Below, one piece after another: positions 56,975 to 64,000 of a stretch of 64,000 nucleotides of DNA. Source of the stretch: Aquirufa nivalisilvae (lineage in GTDB: Bacteria > Bacteroidota > Bacteroidia > Cytophagales > Spirosomataceae); the NCBI RefSeq assembly GCF_004307455.1, contig NZ_SEWX01000005.1, positions 496,001-560,000 on the forward strand, read 5' to 3'. The translations under genes and the position numbers were made by a program. The notes beneath the pieces are model-generated. The model had not been told where the DNA came from and ran no database searches. It saw nothing but the letters and a program-made list of their open reading frames with translations. Position 1 is the first letter of the stretch. Every line of letters begins with the position of its first letter.

Positions 56975-58177
56975 ATGGCTATTACACATCGACAACTATT
57001 TCTTAATCATCTTGCTAAAACTTCTGATGCACCACTAGCTTTAGAAATTGAAAAAGCGGAACATATCTATTTATATGATGTTCATGGAAAGTCCTATATC
57101 GATTTAATTTCAGGTATTGCTGTATCAAATGTGGGTCATCGGCATCCTAAAGTAATTTCTGCCATTAAAAACCAATTAGATGACTACATGCATTTAATGG
57201 TTTATGGAGAATATATTCAAAGCCCGCAGGTCAAACTTGCAGCAGCTCTAGTTAAATCAACCCAATCCTCAAAATTGAATCAAGTCTATTTTACCAATTC
57301 AGGAACGGAAGCGGTAGAAGGAGCCATGAAACTGGCCAAACGATTCACGGGAAGAACTGAAATCATATCTTGCTTTCAAGCATACCATGGGGCTACCCAA
57401 GGTGCCTTGTCGCTAGCTGGTGATGAAAATTTTAAGAATAGTTTCAGACCCCTTTTGCCTGATATACGCCACATTCGACATGGAAATCTGGATGATTTGA
57501 CTCAAATTACTCATAAAACAGCTGCTATAGTCATCGAAATAGTGGGAGGGGAATCAGGTGTGCGTTTAGCTTCCAAGGCTTATTTTAAGGCCTTAAAGCA
57601 GCGATGTCAAGAAACTGGTTGTTTATTGATTATTGATGAGATACAAACAGGTTTTGGAAGAACAGGGACATTTTGGGCTTTTCAGGCCATGGATATTGAA
57701 CCTGATATTTTACTTTCTGCCAAAGGAATGGGAGGGGGCATGCCCATCGGGGCATTTATTGCTCCAGAAGATATCATGCAGACCTTAACTATTAGACCTG
57801 TTTTAGGGCATATCACTACTTTTGGAGGTCACCCCGTTTCTTGCGCCTCATCTTTAGCTACTTTAGAAACGGTCTTTGAGGAATGTTTATTAGATGATGT
57901 TGAAAAGAAAAGTCGACTTTTTAAAGACCTTTTAATTCATCCAAGTATCAAAGAAGTTCGAGGAATAGGTCTAATGCTAGCCGTGGAAATGGATTCCTTC
58001 CAAACTGTTAAAGCTGTCATTGATACTTGTATTGAACAAGGCTTAATCACCGATTGGTTTTTGTTTTGCGATTATTCCATTCGCATTGCTCCTCCATTAG
58101 TAATTACAGTAGAGGAAATAAAAATAGCCTGCAACATTTTGCTACAGGCTATTGAACAAGTTTCTTCAAAAAATTAA
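56975..58177 (+). CDS. Class III aminotransferase (acetylornithine aminotransferase-like)
   Basis: PLP-dependent class III aminotransferase of 400 residues. The PLP Lys is in 'LLSAKGMGGGMPIGAF'; 'LIIDEIQTGFGRTGTFWAF' has the cofactor-ring Asp; 'YFTNSGTEAVEGAMKLA' binds the phosphate. It may act on acetylornithine, ornithine or another omega-amino donor; no arginine genes are adjacent. I start at the ATG at 56975; an in-frame TTG two codons upstream is less likely. Its 3' end overlaps the convergent trxA by 4 bp. Confidence 0.87.
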   Translation: MAITHRQLFLNHLAKTSDAPLALEIEKAEHIYLYDVHGKSYIDLISGIAVSNVGHRHPKVISAIKNQLDDYMHLMVYGEYIQSPQVKLAAALVKSTQSSKLNQVYFTNSGTEAVEGAMKLAKRFTGRTEIISCFQAYHGATQGALSLAGDENFKNSFRPLLPDIRHIRHGNLDDLTQITHKTAAIVIEIVGGESGVRLASKAYFKALKQRCQETGCLLIIDEIQTGFGRTGTFWAFQAMDIEPDILLSAKGMGGGMPIGAFIAPEDIMQTLTIRPVLGHITTFGGHPVSCASSLATLETVFEECLLDDVEKKSRLFKDLLIHPSIKEVRGIGLMLAVEMDSFQTVKAVIDTCIEQGLITDWFLFCDYSIRIAPPLVITVEEIKIACNILLQAIEQVSSKN

Positions 58178-58497
58178 GCGTGCTTCAATAAAGCTTCAGC
58201 TAATACTGATTTTGGTAAGTTTCCACCTACTAAACGCTCTTTCATTTCTCCATTTTTGAAAACCATCAAAGTTGGAATAGAACGAATACCCAAAGAAGCT
58301 GGTACCGCTGAATTTAAGTCGACATTCATTTTAGCAACAATCGCTTGACCTTCTACTTCACCTGCCAATTCTTCCACTACTGGTCCAATCATTTTACATG
58401 GGCCACACCATTCTGCCCAAAAATCCACTAATACCGGAGTATCAGAACCTATTAACTCTTGAAAATTGGCATCAGTAGCCTCTACGTATTTTCCCAT
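58174..58497 (-). CDS. trxA: Thioredoxin
   Basis: Thioredoxin of 107 residues, cytoplasmic, with the redox site WCGPC (Cys31, Cys34) in 'VDFWAEWCGPCKMIGP' and the cis-Pro in 'IRSIPTLMVFKNGE'. Reduces protein disulfides together with thioredoxin reductase, which is not in this window. It lies 64 bp downstream of dnaE. Confidence 0.97.
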   Translation of the reverse strand: MGKYVEATDANFQELIGSDTPVLVDFWAEWCGPCKMIGPVVEELAGEVEGQAIVAKMNVDLNSAVPASLGIRSIPTLMVFKNGEMKERLVGGNLPKSVLAEALLKHA

Positions 58498-58561
58498 GAT
58501 TTATTTATTATTAAGATTCAAAATTAACATTTTTATTATTTCTATTGGATAAACAGGCTAA

Positions 58562-61500
58562 TTAAGATATCAACTTTACTGTAATATTCTCTATTTCAGC
58601 CAATTCGTCCATTAAAGACTTTTCTATATTCAATTGCATTTTACGCGACATAAAATCAAGTTGCAATCTTTCAACCTCATCATATACCTCGATCACTAGC
58701 TTTTTATTTCCCTTATGTCTTTCTAAGGTTTCTAGTAAATAATCTAGTGAAGTTTTGTTTAAACTATGTAAGTTCAAAGAAAGTTTCATTTCCTTGGTCC
58801 TCGAAGACAAAATTTCTGATAATAGCTCAATGGATTGAATTTTGAATGCTTTTTGATCTGAATAAGAGTTTTTATTTTTATAAACTCCTTGTATAAATAA
58901 AAGCCTATCGAGTCCTATAAATCGTTCAAACTCAATATAATCCTTAGCAAAAAGAGCAAACTCGGTGGTTCCCGTAAAATCTTCCAAACTGAAAATCATG
59001 AATTGATTCCCATTTCCAGATGTTCTCACATTCATTTTGGTTACAATACCGGCAAATGACTGTACATTTCCACCTTTTAATTCCAATTGAGAGACACTAG
59101 AATTACAGAAATTATTGATTTCTATTCGGTATTCATCCAATGGGTGTCCTGAAATATAGACACCTACCACTTCTTTTTCATTTTTCAATTGCTCCATCAC
59201 TGACCAAGGCTCGGCAATTGGTATTCTAGGTTTGGCTATGTCATTGCCTGTTCCAGCACCTAATTCGCCAAACAAAGACTGGGTAGCGCTAGCTTTTAAC
59301 TCAGCCATGCGTGAGGCATATCTGACAATCTTCTCAATAAAAGTGGTATTCTCTTGATCCACATAAAAATAATGGGAGCGAGGTATTTCTGAAAAACAGT
59401 CAAAAGCTCCGGCGAATGCCAAGGATTCTAAACTTTTTTTATTTACCTGACGCACATTGATTCTTGAAACAAAATCAAAAATATCGGTATATTCTCCATT
59501 TTTAGCCCGCTCTTCCACAATGGCATCTACGGCTGCTTCACCCACACCTTTGATGGCACCCAGACCAAAACGAATATGCCCCTTTTTATTAACCGCAAAA
59601 TACCTTTCCGATTCATTTACATCTGGAACCAATAATGGTATTACCATGCGTTTACATTCGTCCATGAAGAATGTTATCTTCTCAATATTTCCCAAGGAAT
59701 TGGAAAGTACCGCGGCCATGAACTCAGAAGGATAGTTTGCTTTCAAGTATCCCGTTTGGTAAGCCACTAAGCCATAGCACGTTGAGTGCGATTTGTTAAA
59801 GGCATATTGAGCAAATGCTTCCCAGTCAGTCCATATTTTCTCCAATCGATCGGCAGGATGTTGATTAGCTTGTCCACCTTCCATGAACTTACCCTTCATT
59901 TTATCAATCGTAGCCTTATCCTTTTTACCCATGGCCTTTCTCAAAACATCCGCATCACCTTTGGTGAAATTGGCCAATTTCTGAGAAAGCAACATCACCT
60001 GCTCTTGGTAAACCGTAATACCATATGTATCACTTAAATACTCTTCCATTTCTGGCAAATCGTATTCAATCTTTTCCCTTCCATGCTTACGAGCAATGTA
60101 ATTGGGAATATAAACCATAGGACCTGGTCTAAACAAGGCATTCATGGCAATCAAATCAGAAAACTGATCGGGCTTTAAATCTTTGAGGTGCTTTTGCATC
60201 CCAGGAGATTCAAACTGGAAAGTACCATTGGTTTCAGCCCTTTGATACAATTCAAAAGTTTTTACATCATCCAGTGGAAGACTGTCCAAATCAATGATGA
60301 TTCCATGATTTTGCTTTATTAATCGGATGGCTTCTTTTAAAATGGATAAGGTTTTTAAGCCCAAAAAGTCCATTTTAATTACACCCGCGTTTTCGATAAC
60401 AGAACCATCAAATTGGGTAATCAATAAAGTGACGTCTTTCGATGTGGCAACGGGTAAAATATCTGTTAGATCATTGGGGGCTATGATGATACCCGCCGCG
60501 TGAATTCCTGTTCCTCGAACGGAACCTTCCAAAACCAAGGCATTTTCAATAACCCGAGAGGCTAAACCTCCATCGGCCTTAATTTGCCTTAATTGCTTCA
60601 CTTGCTCTAATTCCTCACTCGATAAATTTTCTTTATCTGCCAAACTGCCATCACCCGTTAATGGTGCATTAATCACACGTTCCAGGGATATTTTCGGCTT
60701 ATCTGGCACCAATTTGGCCAAAGCATTGGATTCAGAAAGAGGCAAATCCAATACACGAGCAACGTCTTTAATGGACATTTTGGCAGCCATAGTACCGTAG
60801 GTGGCTATATGTGCTACTTGGTTGCGACCGTATTTCTCGACTACATAATCAATAACTTTTTGTCGACCTTCATCGTCAAAGTCCGTATCTATATCGGGTA
60901 ATGACTTACGATCTGGATTCAAGAAACGTTCAAATAGCAGATTGTACTTAATGGGATCGATATTAGTAATACCTAAACAATATGCCACTACGGAACCTGC
61001 TGCAGATCCACGACCAGGGCCCACATAAACACCCAAATCCTTACCTGCATTAATGAAATCGGCTACAATTAAGAAATAACCCGCAAATCCCATGGTCCGA
61101 ATGGTATGCAATTCAAAACGCAAACGCTCTTCAATCTCTTGATTGATATCCACATAACGCTTTTTAGCGCCTTCCATGGTCAAATGTTCTAAGAAATCAT
61201 CCTGACTTAAAAAGGTGCTTGGAATTTGAAAATTGGGTAATAGCACGTCCTTTTTTAATTCCAAGGTTTCCACTTTACCAACGATTTCATTGGTATTGTC
61301 TATGGCCTCAGGAATGTGTGACCATAATTGGGTCATTTCCTCCGTCGTCTTGAAATAAAATTGATCATTATAAAAAGCAAAACGCTTTCCTTTCATGTCA
61401 AAATCTCCTTCTATATCCTTGTAAGTAGGAGTGGACTGCTTTTCTCCTGTATTGATACACAATAAAATATCATGTGCATTGGCATCTTTTTGATCCAAAT

Positions 61501-62125
61501 AATGGCTATCATTGGAAGCAATAACTTTCACATTATATTTCTTGGCAAATCGCAACAAGACTTCATTGACGGTTTGTTGCTCTGGAATATGGTGATTCTG
61601 TACCTCGATGTAATAATCTTCTCCAAATAAATCCAACCACCATTTAAATTCCTTTTCGGCTTCAGCTTCTCCAGCACGCAAAATAGCTTGAGGGACACTA
61701 GCTCCTAAACAACAAGTGGTAGCAATCAAGCCTTTATGGTATTTCAAAACCAACTCTTTATCTATCCTGGGATATTTGGAATACATGCCTTCCATAAATC
61801 CTAGAGAACATAATTTCACTAGGTTTTGATACCCTTCAGGATTTTTAGCAAGAAATAGTTGGTGATACCTTTTATCCTTTTGCTCTTTAGTAAAGCTTTG
61901 CTTATGACGGTCTGTCACTAAATAAAACTCACACCCCACAATCGGTTTTACTCCCTGTTTGCCTGCTTCGGCAACAAATTGAAATACTCCAAACATATTT
62001 CCATGGTCTGTAATAGCCACCGCTGGCATATTGTCAGCCTTGGCTTTTTTAAACATAGAAGATATCTTGGACGCACCATCCAAAAGGGAAAACTGAGAGT
62101 GATTGTGCAAATGCGAAAACTGCAT
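58562..62125 (-). CDS. dnaE: DNA polymerase III subunit alpha
   Basis: Replicative polymerase of 1187 residues. The PHP domain is at the N-terminus ('FSHLHNHSQFSLLDGASK'), followed by the C-family polymerase core with the catalytic acidic motif 'PDIDTDFDDEGRQKVIDYV', the fingers region 'YAFNKSHSTCYGLVAYQTGYLKA' in pieces, a helix-hairpin-helix segment ('GLGAIKGVGEAAVDAIV') and a C-terminal OB domain ('VQSFAGIVTKMNVRTSGNGNQ', in parts). Length and order are typical of DnaE1 in Bacteroidota. 3 bp separate it from the DUF2461 gene upstream. Confidence 0.97.
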   Translation of the reverse strand: MQFSHLHNHSQFSLLDGASKISSMFKKAKADNMPAVAITDHGNMFGVFQFVAEAGKQGVKPIVGCEFYLVTDRHKQSFTKEQKDKRYHQLFLAKNPEGYQNLVKLCSLGFMEGMYSKYPRIDKELVLKYHKGLIATTCCLGASVPQAILRAGEAEAEKEFKWWLDLFGEDYYIEVQNHHIPEQQTVNEVLLRFAKKYNVKVIASNDSHYLDQKDANAHDILLCINTGEKQSTPTYKDIEGDFDMKGKRFAFYNDQFYFKTTEEMTQLWSHIPEAIDNTNEIVGKVETLELKKDVLLPNFQIPSTFLSQDDFLEHLTMEGAKKRYVDINQEIEERLRFELHTIRTMGFAGYFLIVADFINAGKDLGVYVGPGRGSAAGSVVAYCLGITNIDPIKYNLLFERFLNPDRKSLPDIDTDFDDEGRQKVIDYVVEKYGRNQVAHIATYGTMAAKMSIKDVARVLDLPLSESNALAKLVPDKPKISLERVINAPLTGDGSLADKENLSSEELEQVKQLRQIKADGGLASRVIENALVLEGSVRGTGIHAAGIIIAPNDLTDILPVATSKDVTLLITQFDGSVIENAGVIKMDFLGLKTLSILKEAIRLIKQNHGIIIDLDSLPLDDVKTFELYQRAETNGTFQFESPGMQKHLKDLKPDQFSDLIAMNALFRPGPMVYIPNYIARKHGREKIEYDLPEMEEYLSDTYGITVYQEQVMLLSQKLANFTKGDADVLRKAMGKKDKATIDKMKGKFMEGGQANQHPADRLEKIWTDWEAFAQYAFNKSHSTCYGLVAYQTGYLKANYPSEFMAAVLSNSLGNIEKITFFMDECKRMVIPLLVPDVNESERYFAVNKKGHIRFGLGAIKGVGEAAVDAIVEERAKNGEYTDIFDFVSRINVRQVNKKSLESLAFAGAFDCFSEIPRSHYFYVDQENTTFIEKIVRYASRMAELKASATQSLFGELGAGTGNDIAKPRIPIAEPWSVMEQLKNEKEVVGVYISGHPLDEYRIEINNFCNSSVSQLELKGGNVQSFAGIVTKMNVRTSGNGNQFMIFSLEDFTGTTEFALFAKDYIEFERFIGLDRLLFIQGVYKNKNSYSDQKAFKIQSIELLSEILSSRTKEMKLSLNLHSLNKTSLDYLLETLERHKGNKKLVIEVYDEVERLQLDFMSRKMQLNIEKSLMDELAEIENITVKLIS

Positions 62126-62128
62126 ATA

Positions 62129-62812
62129 TTACTTAATAGAAAAGGGTTCTTTATCAAAAAAAATGGCATTCAAGAAATCTAGATAAGGTTTTAATACCTG
62201 TGCATCTTGAATAAGTGTTTCAACAAACGAGGGACTTAACACTTCGGAATCACTATATTTCCTCCAAAAAAACAATTGTTTCTTCTTCAACAATTCGATT
62301 TCAGGATGTTCAACTGGATATCCTTTGGGCATAGTTTTTAGAGCATCGCCTACAGGCTCCCCGAATACCTTCAAAAAGGTAGGAGAGTGAATGATACCTT
62401 TTAAATGCTTGGCATTATAATCAATTTCTTGTCGAAATAAGGCCAATTGCTCGGGCGTAGGGCTATACATTCCACCACCTAAAAAGGATTTTCCACCAGG
62501 TTCAATGTGAACATAATAATCCATTAAACCCGATTTGCGACCACCTTCTGAAAAACTAGCTGAAAACCAAGTTTTATAGGGAGCCTTATCTTTGGCAAAG
62601 CGGACATCACGGTAAATCCGATAAGAGCAATGCTTCAATTCTACACCATCCATGTTTTCAAACTCCGAAAAAAGCGATATGAGTTGAATGGTAAATTGAT
62701 CAAAGGCCGTCTTTTGTTCCAGGAATCTATCCTTATTTTCACCAAACCATTCTCTTGTATTGTTTTCTTTTAAATCAGATAAAAAGGTCAAAAGGGAACT
62801 TGGAATGGACAT
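62129..62812 (-). CDS. DUF2461 family protein
   Basis: A 227-residue protein of the DUF2461 (TIGR02453) family, function unknown. The conserved pieces 'LTFLSDLKENNTREWFGENKDRF', 'CSYRIYRDVRFAKDKAPYKTWF' and 'YYVHIEPGGKSFLGGGMY' appear in order (each shortened here). It lies immediately upstream of dnaE and is probably co-transcribed with it. Confidence 0.85.
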   Translation of the reverse strand: MSIPSSLLTFLSDLKENNTREWFGENKDRFLEQKTAFDQFTIQLISLFSEFENMDGVELKHCSYRIYRDVRFAKDKAPYKTWFSASFSEGGRKSGLMDYYVHIEPGGKSFLGGGMYSPTPEQLALFRQEIDYNAKHLKGIIHSPTFLKVFGEPVGDALKTMPKGYPVEHPEIELLKKKQLFFWRKYSDSEVLSPSFVETLIQDAQVLKPYLDFLNAIFFDKEPFSIK

Positions 62813-62928
62813 GGGCCTATTAATGAAAAATTATAAACGAATTTAAATAAATTAGTCAATACTTGCCCGCAAACTTTGGGAGTTTCGCGCTATTTTCTTG
62901 ATTTTTGTAAAACATTAAATTTTTAAGC

Positions 62929-64000
62929 ATGCGCATTCTGACGGGCATTCAGTCTTCTGGTAGACCACATTTAGGAAATATATTAGGAGCGATTCTACCA
63001 GCGGTTGAACTTTCTAAGAAAACGGGTAATGAATCATTCCTTTTTATAGCCGATTTACACACCTTAACGAGTTTAAAAGATGGTGCCACCATCCGAGCCA
63101 ATACCTTATCCATAGCTGCCGCTTGGTTAGCTTGTGGATTGGATACCCAACATACCTATTTTTATCGCCAATCGAAATTGGCTCCTTACCATACGGAATT
63201 ATTGTGGTATTTATCTTGCGTGACGCCTTTCCCGATGCTAGCGAACGCGCATAGTTTTAAGGATAAATCCAATAAATTGGCCGATGTGAATGCGGGTTTA
63301 TTTACTTATCCCGTTTTACAAGCTGCTGATATCTTATTGTATGATGCCAATTTGATACCAGTAGGTAAAGATCAGCGTCAGCATATAGAAATGACGAGGG
63401 ATATGGCAGGGGTGATTAATCGTTTATTCTATAATAATTTCAAAAATGATTTTAATGAAATATTAGGTTCAGTATTTAAAAAAATTGATAATCTTAATAT
63501 CATTATTAATAGAATTAACTCAAATTTTAAATTTCATTTTGAATTAATGATTGAAGAAAATAAAGTTTTTTCCAATCAAATATTAAATGAAATATTCCAT
63601 TTAAATGAAAAAATCATTGCTGTTAATAACAACTTCCTGTCTAGGCCATCTAATATCAGATTGGACAATCTGGATATCACAATTTTAAATAACATAATTA
63701 AAATTTCCGAATCTATTGATTCAAATTTGATTAAGTTTTTACCAGAAAGTTCATATTACGGCACTTTTGATCATGAAGATAAAGTTGAATTTATTTCTAA
63801 ATATAAAATTTCAAACTATTCACCATTTAGTGTTTTCGTCATCCCAGAAGCTGAAATTTCGGAACATGTCATGACGATCCCAGGTATCGATGGTCAAAAG
63901 ATGAGCAAATCTTTAAACAATTACATTGATGTGTTTTTGCCAGAAAAAGATTTACTGAAACAAATCAAAAAGATTGTAACGGATACCACTCCATTAGAAG
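62929..64000 (+). CDS. trpS: Tryptophanyl-tRNA synthetase, partial at window end, with large in-frame insert
   Basis: Class I synthetase that charges tRNA-Trp; 357 codons are in the window and the 3' end is missing. The HIGH-type motif is HLGN (residues 14-17) in 'GRPHLGN'; 'PVGKDQRQHIEMTRD' (about 144-158) is the Trp-site helix region; KMSKS is at 324-328. The start is ATG at 62929. Residues 168-301 are an extra, very AT-rich segment absent from ordinary TrpRS, where 'RxxG-E-FVIPEA' normally follows directly. The frame is open from start to window end, so the insert is read through. The 116-bp upstream gap is shared with the divergent DUF2461 gene. Confidence 0.92.
   Translation, partial: MRILTGIQSSGRPHLGNILGAILPAVELSKKTGNESFLFIADLHTLTSLKDGATIRANTLSIAAAWLACGLDTQHTYFYRQSKLAPYHTELLWYLSCVTPFPMLANAHSFKDKSNKLADVNAGLFTYPVLQAADILLYDANLIPVGKDQRQHIEMTRDMAGVINRLFYNNFKNDFNEILGSVFKKIDNLNIIINRINSNFKFHFELMIEENKVFSNQILNEIFHLNEKIIAVNNNFLSRPSNIRLDNLDITILNNIIKISESIDSNLIKFLPESSYYGTFDHEDKVEFISKYKISNYSPFSVFVIPEAEISEHVMTIPGIDGQKMSKSLNNYIDVFLPEKDLLKQIKKIVTDTTPLE
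63430..63831 (+). other. AT-rich in-frame insert within trpS (about 134 codons)
   Basis: By hand count the span 63421-63840 has about 21% GC, against about 38% in the 120 bp before it and about 36% in the 160 bp after it. It encodes a segment rich in Asn, Ile, Lys, Phe, Leu and Ser with no Cys, no Trp and one Met. The first 60 residues look like a charged coiled-coil helix. It starts after 'GVINRLF' and ends before 'VFVIPEAEI'. There is no Cys/Ser at the left junction, no His-Asn at the right junction, and no recognisable homing endonuclease motif, so it is not a canonical intein. Origin and function unknown. Confidence 0.85.

Noticed and set aside
63430-63831. Canonical intein or group I/II intron in trpS
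   Set aside because: No Cys/Ser/Thr at the left junction of the expected kind, no His-Asn at the right junction, no endonuclease motif, and the region is too AT-rich and too short for a typical structured ribozyme. The frame is open throughout.
1-64000. Defence system, prophage, CRISPR array, transposon or tRNA genes
   Set aside because: I looked for direct-repeat arrays, transposase or integrase motifs, and cloverleaf-like sequences in the gaps and saw none; apart from the trpS insert the window looks like normal chromosomal core with a sugar-use locus.

Overview
The window is chromosomal DNA of a Bacteroidota bacterium, most likely a Cytophagales-type aquatic heterotroph. The evidence is a GC content near 38-40%, start sites without clear Shine-Dalgarno sequences, DUF5686 outer-membrane proteins, lipoproteins with short lipoboxes, a sphingolipid desaturase, menaquinone genes and a K+-dependent-type membrane pyrophosphatase. 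Coding density is high. I saw no tRNA, rRNA, CRISPR array, insertion sequence or prophage, and no gene-free stretch longer than about 205 bp.

Region 1 (1-12.4 kb) is a sugar-utilisation locus. A secreted GH29 alpha-L-fucosidase diverges from a tight ten-gene operon: fucose permease, mutarotase, UxaA-type dehydratase, SDR, secreted SGNH hydrolase, FAH-family hydrolase, fuconolactonase-type amidohydrolase, second SDR, D-threonine-aldolase-like protein and M19 dipeptidase. The core encodes the non-phosphorylating route L-fucose > fuconolactone > fuconate > 2-keto-3-deoxyfuconate > 2,4-diketo-3-deoxyfuconate > pyruvate + lactate. Region 2 (11.6-16.8 kb, minus strand) holds a further SDR, an arabonate-dehydratase-type IlvD/Edd enzyme, a small membrane-anchored protein, a PatB/MalY-type PLP enzyme and a DUF1460 amidase. 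Region 3 (16.8-21.6 kb) is maltodextrin use: GH13 enzyme, beta-phosphoglucomutase and GH65 maltose phosphorylase.

Region 4 (21.7-27.1 kb) contains a close relative of eukaryotic dihydroceramide delta-4 desaturase, dnaK with a sigma-54-like promoter, and a cysteine desulfurase/XdhC pair. Region 5 (27.1-37.6 kb, minus strand) runs menE, an unknown protein, ALDH3-type dehydrogenase, a protease/propeller/barrel protein, a TPR lipoprotein, thrS, infC, rpmI and rplT. Region 6 (37.7-62.8 kb) is mostly housekeeping: menB, EVE protein, folD, topA, aconitase, prs, L25, hppA, thioredoxin and dnaE, with two DUF5686 proteins.

The most unusual signal is at the right edge. trpS (tryptophanyl-tRNA synthetase, cut off by the window end) carries an in-frame insert of about 130 codons at about 21% GC, between the helix after the DQRQH motif and the strand leading to KMSKS. 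It has no stop codon and no canonical intein motifs. This is the best candidate for something undescribed.
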